NCBI GenBank assembly: GCA_003510825.1
Contig: DOKO01000366.1
Coordinates: forward strand, 1-8,046
Reading direction: 5' to 3'
Length of the DNA stretch: 8,046 nt
From: Stenotrophomonas sp.
GTDB taxonomy: Bacteria > Pseudomonadota > Gammaproteobacteria > Xanthomonadales > Xanthomonadaceae
Positions 1 through 4,493 of the stretch are shown in pieces. A model generated the notes under the pieces. That model did not search any database. It worked only from the letters and a program-made list of their open reading frames with translations, and had not been told where the DNA came from. A program made the translations under genes and the position numbers. The first letter of the stretch is position 1; the number at the start of each line of letters is the position of its first letter.

Positions 1-8
1 GGCCTTCC

Positions 9-25
9 GCCGGGCATGGCCCGGC
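9..25. repeat. GC-rich hairpin at the edge of the repeat cluster
   Basis: Perfect 7-bp inverted repeat, GCCGGGC and GCCCGGC, around an ATG loop. It lies directly before two GTAG-headed palindromes and looks like a SMAG-type element in the opposite orientation with its own GTAG end missing or degraded. It may form part of the transcript end of the leftward metF-DUF4124 unit, although no T-run follows. Confidence 0.6.
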
Positions 26-27
26 CC

Positions 28-51
28 GTAGATCCACGCCACGCGCGGATG
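28..51 (+). repeat. GTAG-headed REP-like element (SMAG type), copy 1
   Basis: Starts with GTAG followed by ATCCACGC, loop CAC, then GCGCGGAT. The stem is 8 bp with one mismatch compared with copy 2. A GTAG head followed by a short stem-loop is the known layout of S. maltophilia SMAG repeats. The family name is from memory of that genus; the stem and head are seen directly. Confidence 0.75.
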
Positions 52-54
52 TCA

Positions 55-78
55 GTAGATCCACGCCATGCGTGGATG
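55..78 (+). repeat. GTAG-headed REP-like element (SMAG type), copy 2
   Basis: GTAG followed by a perfect 8-bp stem, ATCCACGC and GCGTGGAT, with a CAT loop. It is in direct orientation to copy 1, with 3 bp between them, and differs from it at two positions in the 24-bp unit. It ends 5 bp from the stop codon of the leftward gene, so it lies in that gene's 3' untranslated region and could affect transcript ending or stability. Confidence 0.8.
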
Positions 79-83
79 CGGTC

Positions 84-665
84 CTACAACGTGATCCAGA
101 AACACCCGTACTGCCGCCGCAGCCCCAGCACCGTCGCCGCGCGCGCCGCACTGCCCGGCAGCGTCTGTTCCAGGCGCAGGCCCACGGGGTGGCGGGCCAC
201 CGGCGTCCCGGGGTCGGATCCCTGCGCAGCAGGGCTCTGACCCCCATCCGGTTGCACCTCATCATCCTGCTGCGGATACACCGGCACCACGTCCACCAGC
301 GGCCGCCGCACCACCGATTCCAGCTGGCCAAGGATGCGCTGCGCGCCGGCATCGGACACCGCGCTCCACAGGTACAGCGTGGACAGCCGGTTGACGTCCT
401 GGGTGTTCACCGCGTCGTGCAGGGCCTGCACCAGTTCGCTCAGGCGACGCGGGCAGCTGGCGCCCAGGCTGTCGCGCTGCAGCGTGCTGCCGGCCGGTGG
501 CGGCGGCGGACGCCGCGACTGCGCACCCACGCTGTCACAGGGTCGGTCGGTATAGACGCTCTGGCCCTGCGCATCGGTGCAGCGGTTCAAGCGCGTGGAT
601 TGGGCGTGGGCGTCGATGCTGGCCGCGGACAACAGCACCAGCAGCAGGGACAGGACAGCTTTCAT
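84..665 (-). CDS. Exported DUF4124-type protein interrupted in frame by a palindromic repeat
   Basis: A 193-residue protein of unknown function. Residues 1-21 form a typical Sec signal peptide (hydrophobic LSLLLVLLSAA, cleavage likely after AHA at 21). Residues 27-43 carry the DUF4124 pattern, Cys29 to Tyr38-Thr39-Asp40 and Cys43, followed by a proline run at 53-57. Two more cysteines lie at 71 and 188, so the mature protein may form disulfides in the periplasm. Residues 141-152 (GGQSPAAQGSDP) are encoded by a 35-bp palindrome and look foreign to the fold. The ATG at 665 was chosen because it begins the signal peptide; a GTG at 695 in the same frame would add ten residues. No clear ribosome binding site precedes either. 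The gene starts 39 bp after metF ends and is probably cotranscribed with it. DUF4124 has no established function; nothing here links it to methionine beyond position. Confidence 0.75.
   Translation of the reverse strand: MKAVLSLLLVLLSAASIDAHAQSTRLNRCTDAQGQSVYTDRPCDSVGAQSRRPPPPPAGSTLQRDSLGASCPRRLSELVQALHDAVNTQDVNRLSTLYLWSAVSDAGAQRILGQLESVVRRPLVDVVPVYPQQDDEVQPDGGQSPAAQGSDPGTPVARHPVGLRLEQTLPGSAARAATVLGLRRQYGCFWITL
210..244. repeat. 35-bp palindromic repeat inside a coding sequence
   Basis: Two 16-bp arms (210-225 and 229-244) match at 14 of 16 positions around a GCA loop. The outer part reads GGGGTCGGATCCC on one side and the complement of GGGGTCAGAGCCC on the other. From memory, hairpins of this GGGTC-GATCC / GGCTC-GACCC style recur between genes in Stenotrophomonas, but the copy number cannot be checked here. 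It lies inside the DUF4124-type gene, and the reading frame stays open through it. Confidence 0.7.
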
Positions 666-681
666 TGCCACAGGGTAGCGT

Positions 682-707
682 TGAAAGCACAGCACAGTGC
701 GCTTTCA
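682..707. other. Intercistronic hairpin at the metF stop codon
   Basis: A perfect 7-bp stem, TGAAAGC (682-688) and GCTTTCA (701-707), encloses a smaller GCAC-A-GTGC stem (692-700). On the minus strand the outer stem begins with the metF TGA stop, so the structure spans the junction between metF and the DUF4124-type gene. No T-run follows in the minus direction. It may stabilise the metF message or limit transcription into the downstream gene; this role is inferred. Confidence 0.45.
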
Positions 708-1532
708 GCCGTTCAGCAGCTTCAGCACCGACACCGTCGGCTTGGCCAGGTTCAGCGTGTAGAAGTGCAGGCCGGGTGCGCCGCCTGCGACCAGCCGCTC
801 GCACAGCTTGGCCACGACTTCAGCACCAAACGCGCGCACCGACTCACTGTCATCGCCATAGGCCAGCATCTTGCGGCTGATCCAGCGCGGGATCTCGGCG
901 CCGCACTGCTCGGAGAAACGCCGCAGCTGGCTGAAGTTGGCGATCGGCATGATGCCGGGGGTGATCGGCACCTGCACGCCCAGGCGCTGCACTTCATCGA
1001 CGAAATGGAAATACGCGTCGGCGTTGTAGAAGTACTGGGTGATGGCCGCATCGGCGCCGGCATCGACCTTGGCCTTGAAGTGCTTCAGGTCGGTCAGCGC
1101 GTCCGGTGCCTGCGGATGGGTTTCCGGGTAGGCGCCCACTTCGATGCGGAAGGCATCGCCGTGCTCGGCGCGGATGAAGGCGATCAGTTCGGACGCATAG
1201 CGCATGTCGCCGGGGAAGCCCATGCCGGAGGGCAGGTCACCACGCAGCGCGACCAGGCGCCGGCAGCCGATGGCGCGGTACAGCTTGAGCAGCTCGCGGA
1301 TCTCCTGGCGGGTGCCACCGACGCAGGACAGGTGCGGCGCGGCGTCCAGGCCGTGGTGCTGGTTGAGGTGGCGCACCGTCTCGGAGGTGTAGCTGAGGGT
1401 CGAGCCACCGGCACCGAACGTACAGGACACGTACTCGGGGGCGTACGCCTTCAGCCGGGCGGCGGCACGGTCCAGCTGGCCACGCTGCTCATCGGTCTTG
1501 GGCGGGTAGAACTCGAAGCTGATGGCGGTCAT
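705..1532 (-). CDS. metF: 5,10-methylenetetrahydrofolate reductase
   Basis: Cytoplasmic flavoenzyme that reduces 5,10-methylene-tetrahydrofolate to 5-methyl-tetrahydrofolate with FAD and NADH, feeding methyl groups to methionine synthesis. The 275-residue protein is a single TIM-barrel domain. SFEFYPPK at the N-terminus holds Glu7, which matches catalytic Glu28 of E. coli MetF. LRGDLP at 97-101 holds Asp99, which matches the flavin-contacting Asp120. Further family signatures are APHLSC (65-70), AYPETHP (134-140), DAGADAAITQYF (157-168), PGIMPI (192-197) and HFYTLN (256-261). It is about 20 residues shorter than E. coli MetF, all at the N-terminus. The ATG at 1532 sits right before the conserved SFEF motif. 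Its leader is C-rich with no Shine-Dalgarno sequence. No ahcY gene or SAH riboswitch, which often accompany metF in related bacteria, is visible in the short leader. A promoter and operator are proposed at 1562-1591. Confidence 0.97.
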   Translation of the reverse strand: MTAISFEFYPPKTDEQRGQLDRAAARLKAYAPEYVSCTFGAGGSTLSYTSETVRHLNQHHGLDAAPHLSCVGGTRQEIRELLKLYRAIGCRRLVALRGDLPSGMGFPGDMRYASELIAFIRAEHGDAFRIEVGAYPETHPQAPDALTDLKHFKAKVDAGADAAITQYFYNADAYFHFVDEVQRLGVQVPITPGIMPIANFSQLRRFSEQCGAEIPRWISRKMLAYGDDSESVRAFGAEVVAKLCERLVAGGAPGLHFYTLNLAKPTVSVLKLLNG

Positions 1533-1561
1533 GGCACGGGCGGTGGCGGCGGGTGCGGTTG

Positions 1562-1591
1562 AGTATATCTCTCCATCAAGATGGATGTGAA
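1562..1591 (-). promoter_or_regulatory. Candidate sigma70 promoter for metF
   Basis: On the minus strand, TTCACA (1586-1591) is followed after 18 bp by TATACT (1562-1567). These match TTGACA and TATAAT at 5 of 6 and 5 of 6 positions. Transcription would begin near 1555, leaving a leader of roughly 20-25 nt. The region stands out as AT-richer than its surroundings. The -35 box touches an 8-bp palindrome, GAAGCTTC (1589-1596 region). Confidence 0.55.
1572..1585. promoter_or_regulatory. 14-bp palindrome inside the metF promoter spacer
   Basis: TCCATCAAGATGGA is a perfect inverted repeat with 6-bp arms around AA. It sits between the proposed -35 and -10 boxes of metF, the usual place for a repressor operator. 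Its ATCAAGAT core recalls operators described for the ArsR-family S-adenosylhomocysteine regulator SahR, though this likeness is from memory. It does not match the MetJ box, nor MetR half-sites at standard spacing. Confidence 0.4.
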
Positions 1592-1626
1592 GCTTCGCGG
1601 CGTGAAGAACTGGTCCGCCCCGGGCG

Positions 1627-1655
1627 ACCGTTCACCCGGGCGCGCGACCGTTGCT
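1627..1655 (+). promoter_or_regulatory. LytTR/AlgR-like direct repeat pair
   Basis: ACCGTTCAC (1627-1635) and ACCGTTGCT (1647-1655) each fit 8 of 9 positions of the published LytTR half-site pattern [TA][AC][CA]GTTN[AG][TG]. They repeat with a 20-bp period, close to the 21-22 bp usual for LytTR proteins. The first copy extended by one base matches the AlgR site ACCGTTCGTC at 8 of 10 positions. The pair lies about 80 bp before the operon that encodes a LytTR regulator. Both copies are preceded by CCCGGG (1619-1624 and 1635-1640), so a simple local duplication is an alternative origin. Confidence 0.45.
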
Positions 1656-1684
1656 CCGCCACTGCAACACGCTGGCAGCCACGC

Positions 1685-1699
1685 CGGCCAGGCTGGCCG
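1685..1699. other. Leader hairpin upstream of the hydrolase gene
   Basis: A perfect 6-bp stem, CGGCCA and TGGCCG, with a GGC loop, ending 25 bp before the AAGGAG ribosome binding site of the hydrolase. It would lie in the 5' leader of the rightward operon. The role is unknown; GC-rich hairpins of this size are common in such genomes. Confidence 0.3.
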
Positions 1700-1724
1700 C
1701 ATCCCCCCACGCACCCGTCCCTGC

Positions 1725-1730
1725 AAGGAG
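1725..1730 (+). promoter_or_regulatory. Strong ribosome binding site for the hydrolase
   Basis: AAGGAG lies 6 bp before the ATG at 1737. It is the best Shine-Dalgarno sequence in the window and decides the start of the hydrolase over the in-frame upstream ATG at 1581 and the in-frame ATG at 1767. Confidence 0.8.
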
Positions 1731-1772
1731 TACGCGATGAAGATGATGCTGGCGATGTACTACGCGATGAAG
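1731..1772 (+). repeat. 12-bp direct repeat around two in-frame start codons
   Basis: TACGCGATGAAG occurs at 1731-1742 and again at 1761-1772, exactly 30 bp (ten codons) apart. Both copies contain an in-frame ATG-AAG, giving residues Met1-Lys2 and Met11-Lys12 of the hydrolase. The first copy spans the chosen start. It looks like a short duplication of the start region. Confidence 0.6.
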
Positions 1773-2669
1773 GCCCTGGCCCGGCTGGCGATGCTGGGCA
1801 TGGCGATGGCCGTGCTCGGCTCGGGCGCTGCCCATGCCTCCGCGGCGGCCCCGGCTGGCACCGGCAAGGTGCAGGTGGAAGTGGTCGGCGATGGCCGCCC
1901 GCTGCTGATGATCCCCGGCCTGAACAGCAGCGCCGAGGTCTGGCGCGAGACCTGTCGGGCGCTGAAGGACGTGCAGTGCCACTTGGTGCAGCTGCCGGGC
2001 TTCGCCGGTGCCCGCGCCGCCGACCCGCGACCGGCCGATTTCCTGTCGGCCATGCGCGACCAGCTGCTGGCCTACGTGCACGACCAGAAACTGGATCATC
2101 CGGCGGTGATCGGCCACAGCCTGGGCGGCGTGCTGACCCTGCAGATGGCGGTGAAGGAACCGGACGCACTGGGGCCGCTGGTCATCGTCGATTCGCTGCC
2201 GTTCTACGCGGGCATCCAGAACCCGCAGGCGACCGCACAGAGCGTGCAGCCGATGGCCGAGCAGATGCGCACGGCGATGCTGGCGGCGGACCCGGCCAGC
2301 TACCAGGCGCAGGCCGAAGCGGCGCTGGCCCCGCTGACCAACAGCACCGCGCGCCTGCCCGAACTGAAGCGCTGGGGCCATGACAGCGATCGCGCCACCA
2401 CCGCCGATGCGATGTACTCGCTGCTGGTGACCGACCTGCGCAGCGAAGTGGCCGGCATCCGTTCGCCGACGCTGGTCCTTGGCGCCTGGGCGTCCTACCA
2501 GGCAATGGGTGCGACCGAAGCATCGGCGCGTGCGATCTTCCAGTCGCAGTACGCCGCGCTGCCCGGCGTGCGCATCGTACTGAGCGCGACCGGCCACCAC
2601 TTCCTGATGTGGGATGATCCGCAGTGGTTGCGTGGGCAGGTGCAGGCATTCCTGGACAGCCACCGCTGA
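1737..2669 (+). CDS. Exported alpha/beta-fold hydrolase
   Basis: A 310-residue serine hydrolase predicted to be exported. Residues 1-36 are a methionine-rich signal peptide (eight Met in the first 24 residues) with likely cleavage near AHASA. The hydrolase core starts about residue 44. LLMIPGLNSSAEVW (56-69) carries the oxyanion-hole segment, GHSLGG (126-131) is the nucleophile elbow with Ser128, and GHHF (286-289) supplies the catalytic His. The strand before it, PTLVLGAWASY, lacks the usual Asp, so the acid is more likely Asp152 in VIVDSLPFYAG, after strand 6. Residues 160-240 form the cap region. The substrate cannot be told: esters, lactones or peptides are all possible in this superfamily. 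It is the first gene of an operon with a histidine kinase (26-bp gap) and a LytTR regulator, which suggests a role in that signalling response. A lipase or aminopeptidase label would go beyond the evidence. Confidence 0.9.
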   Translation: MKMMLAMYYAMKALARLAMLGMAMAVLGSGAAHASAAAPAGTGKVQVEVVGDGRPLLMIPGLNSSAEVWRETCRALKDVQCHLVQLPGFAGARAADPRPADFLSAMRDQLLAYVHDQKLDHPAVIGHSLGGVLTLQMAVKEPDALGPLVIVDSLPFYAGIQNPQATAQSVQPMAEQMRTAMLAADPASYQAQAEAALAPLTNSTARLPELKRWGHDSDRATTADAMYSLLVTDLRSEVAGIRSPTLVLGAWASYQAMGATEASARAIFQSQYAALPGVRIVLSATGHHFLMWDDPQWLRGQVQAFLDSHR

Positions 2670-2695
2670 TCCTTCCGTCCGCTCCGGCCATCGCC

Positions 2696-3766
2696 ATGCC
2701 CGATTCGACTTCCACACTGCGCTTCTGGCTGATCAACACCCTTGGGTGGGCACTGTTCTGCGCGCTCAGCCTGGCGATGACCAGTACCTTCGGCGGCGGC
2801 GCCAGCAGTGGTGGCACGCTCATCAGCGTCGGCCTGGGCGTGCTGCTGTGGGGCATCAGTGCAGGCGTGCGTGCACTGGCCCTGCGGCGGGGCTGGTGGC
2901 AGCGCGAGTTCGGTGCGCTGGTGCTGCGGCTTGCGCTGGCGGTGCTGCTGGGCGCACTGCTGGCGCAGTTGCTGCTGACCGCCGTGCTGCAGCCGGCGCT
3001 GGCACTGGGCTGGGTGGATTTCGGCGGCCGGGCGGGTGACTTCCGCCCGGTGGCGCGGCTGGCCTATCTGCTCAACACCGTGCTGCTGCTGGGCCTGTGG
3101 ACCGCGCTGTGGGCCGGCCTGCACAGCCTGCGCCAGGCGCGTCACGCGGAACTCGAACGCCTGCGGGCCGAGGCCCAGCGCAGTGCGCTGGAACGCGATG
3201 CACTGCGCGCGCGCTTGAATCCGCACTTCATGTTCAATGCGCTGAACAACCTGCGCGCGCTGATCCTCGAGGACCCCGAGCGCGCACGGCAGATGGTCAC
3301 CGATCTGTCGCGCACGCTGCGCCACGCGCTGGAGCACGCGCGCAACGAGGAGGCATTGCTGGCCGACGAGCTGGCCGTGGTGCGCGATTACCTGGCCGTT
3401 GAGGCCGTGCACTACGAACAGCGCCTGCAGGTACGCATCGACGTGAGTGACGAGGCGGCGCAGGCACGGTTGCCGGTGATGGCGCTGCAGCTTCTGGTGG
3501 AAAATGCGATCAAGCACGGCATCGCGGTGTGTCCTGGCGGTGGCGAGGTACGCATCGGCGCGCAGTGCCGCGACGGCCTGCTGCGGCTGCAGGTCGACAA
3601 CCCGCTGGGTGTGGCCACGGCCGGCACGGATGCCGCGACCGCCGGGCATGGCGTCGGCCTGGCCTACCTGCGCTCGCAGCTCGGCCGTGGCGGCCGCTTC
3701 CATCTGCAACCGCTGGACGGCCGCATGCAGGCCGTCCTGGAGATTCCGCAATGCGCACGACCCTGA
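2696..3766 (+). CDS. LytS/AlgZ-type membrane sensor histidine kinase
   Basis: A 356-residue inner-membrane kinase of the His_kinase (PF06580) class, which pairs with LytTR regulators. Four hydrophobic segments at about 9-28, 41-62, 75-98 and 119-142 form the sensor part, with very short loops, so the signal is likely sensed in or near the membrane. A helical linker (143-173) leads to LNPHFMFNALNN (174-185), where His177 is the expected phosphorylation site. The ATP-binding domain follows, with the N-box LVENAIKHG (267-275), DNPLG (301-305) and the glycine-rich GHGVGL (317-322). The ATG at 2696 was chosen because it begins just before the first membrane segment and follows the hydrolase stop by 26 bp. 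There is no clear ribosome binding site, so translation is probably coupled to the upstream gene. The 3' end overlaps the regulator gene by 16 bp. The sensed signal is unknown; an exact orthology to AlgZ is not claimed. Confidence 0.93.
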   Translation: MPDSTSTLRFWLINTLGWALFCALSLAMTSTFGGGASSGGTLISVGLGVLLWGISAGVRALALRRGWWQREFGALVLRLALAVLLGALLAQLLLTAVLQPALALGWVDFGGRAGDFRPVARLAYLLNTVLLLGLWTALWAGLHSLRQARHAELERLRAEAQRSALERDALRARLNPHFMFNALNNLRALILEDPERARQMVTDLSRTLRHALEHARNEEALLADELAVVRDYLAVEAVHYEQRLQVRIDVSDEAAQARLPVMALQLLVENAIKHGIAVCPGGGEVRIGAQCRDGLLRLQVDNPLGVATAGTDAATAGHGVGLAYLRSQLGRGGRFHLQPLDGRMQAVLEIPQCARP

Positions 3767-4482
3767 ATGTCCTGATCGTCGATGACGCGCGGCTGGCGCG
3801 GCAGGAACTGCGCACGCTGCTGGCGGCGCTGCCGTGGGTGAAGTGCGTGGGCGAGGCCGATGACGTACCGGCGGCGCGCGAAGCGATCGCACGGCTGAAG
3901 CCCGACCTGGTGCTGCTGGATGTGCAGATGCCGTCCGGCACCGGCTTCGACGTGCTCGATGGCCTGGACCCGGCGCCGGCGGTGGTGTTCGTCACCGCCT
4001 ACGATGCCTATGCGGTGCGTGCCTTCCAGACCAATGCGCTGGATTACCTGGTCAAGCCGGTGGAAGCGCCGCGCCTGCATGAAGCGCTGGAACGCGCGCG
4101 CCAGCAGGACGTGCCTGCGGCGCCGGCGGTGGTTGCAGGTGGCAGTCTGAGCGCGCAGGACCAGGTGTTCGTGCGCGATGGCGAACGCTGCTGGTTCGTG
4201 GCGGTGGGCGAGATCCGCCGGCTGGTGGTGGATGGCAATTACACCCGTCTGTGGTTCCGCGACCAGAACGCGCTGCTGACGCGCAGCCTGAGCGCGCTGG
4301 AAGCACGCCTGCCCGCTGAACTGTTCTTCCGCGCCAACCGCAACACGCTGGTGAACCTGCGGCGCATCCGCAGCGTTACCCCCAGTATTGGCGATGGCTA
4401 CGACCTGGCGCTGGATGATGGCAGCGAGGTGGAAGTGTCGCGGCGGCAGGCGCGTGAGCTGCGCGAGCGGATGGCGTTGTAG
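3751..4482 (+). CDS. LytTR-family response regulator
   Basis: A 243-residue transcription regulator and the evident partner of the kinase encoded just upstream. The receiver domain (about 5-118) has the acidic pair Asp11-Asp12, phosphoacceptor Asp57 in LVLLDVQMP, Thr82 in FVTAYDAYAVRAF and Lys102 in YLVKPVE. The LytTR DNA-binding domain (about 135-240) is marked by IRRLVVDGNYTRLWF, TRSLSALEARLP, FFRANRNTLVNLRRI and the closing VSRRQARELRERM. The ATG at 3751 has a GGAG 8 bp upstream, inside the kinase gene, and the two genes overlap by 16 bp, showing tight coupling. Layout and length match AlgR and LytR. A LytTR-like repeat pair upstream of the operon (1627-1655) suggests autoregulation. The gene ends 6 bp from the convergent kinase gene. 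Confidence 0.95.
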   Translation: MRTTLNVLIVDDARLARQELRTLLAALPWVKCVGEADDVPAAREAIARLKPDLVLLDVQMPSGTGFDVLDGLDPAPAVVFVTAYDAYAVRAFQTNALDYLVKPVEAPRLHEALERARQQDVPAAPAVVAGGSLSAQDQVFVRDGERCWFVAVGEIRRLVVDGNYTRLWFRDQNALLTRSLSALEARLPAELFFRANRNTLVNLRRIRSVTPSIGDGYDLALDDGSEVEVSRRQARELRERMAL

Positions 4483-4493
4483 CCGCTGCTACA
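4478..4493. terminator. Hairpin spanning both convergent stop codons
   Basis: TGTAGC (4478-4483), loop CGCT, GCTACA (4488-4493): a perfect 6-bp stem that contains the TAG stop of the rightward regulator (4480-4482) and the TAG stop of the leftward kinase (4489-4491). An alternative longer fold pairs GCCGCTG with CAG-CT-CGGC over 4482-4500. It is symmetrical and could act on both transcripts, but there is no T-run on either side, so intrinsic termination is doubtful. Confidence 0.35.

Noticed and set aside
72..1562. Long 496-codon rightward open frame opposite metF and the DUF4124-type gene
   Set aside because: It is antisense to two well-supported leftward genes, its product is rich in His, Gln, Arg and Ala as expected of a shadow frame in GC-rich DNA, and it shows no domain.
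1589..1607. MetR site made from the TGAA and TTC segments near 1589-1607
   Set aside because: The arms do not give TGAA-N5-TTCA at the required spacing.
1581..1736. Upstream ATG at 1581 as the hydrolase start
   Set aside because: It would bury the signal peptide behind 52 residues of proline- and arginine-rich sequence and overlap the metF promoter; AAGGAG before 1737 is much stronger support.
1533..1736. SAM or SAH riboswitch upstream of metF or the hydrolase
   Set aside because: The proposed metF leader is only about 25 nt, and no conserved riboswitch core was recognised in the rest of the gap on either strand.
2670..2695. Separate promoter for the LytS-type kinase
   Set aside because: The 26-bp gap has no -10 or -35 match and no Shine-Dalgarno sequence; cotranscription with the hydrolase explains it better.
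1632..2717. Leftward 361-codon open frame opposite the hydrolase gene
   Set aside because: Shadow of the hydrolase gene; Gln/His/Arg-rich composition and no family signature.
2495..3892. Leftward 465-codon open frame opposite the LytS-type kinase gene
   Set aside because: Its product is a low-complexity His/Gln/Arg/Ala sequence mirrored from the kinase codons, and no ribosome binding site or domain was seen.
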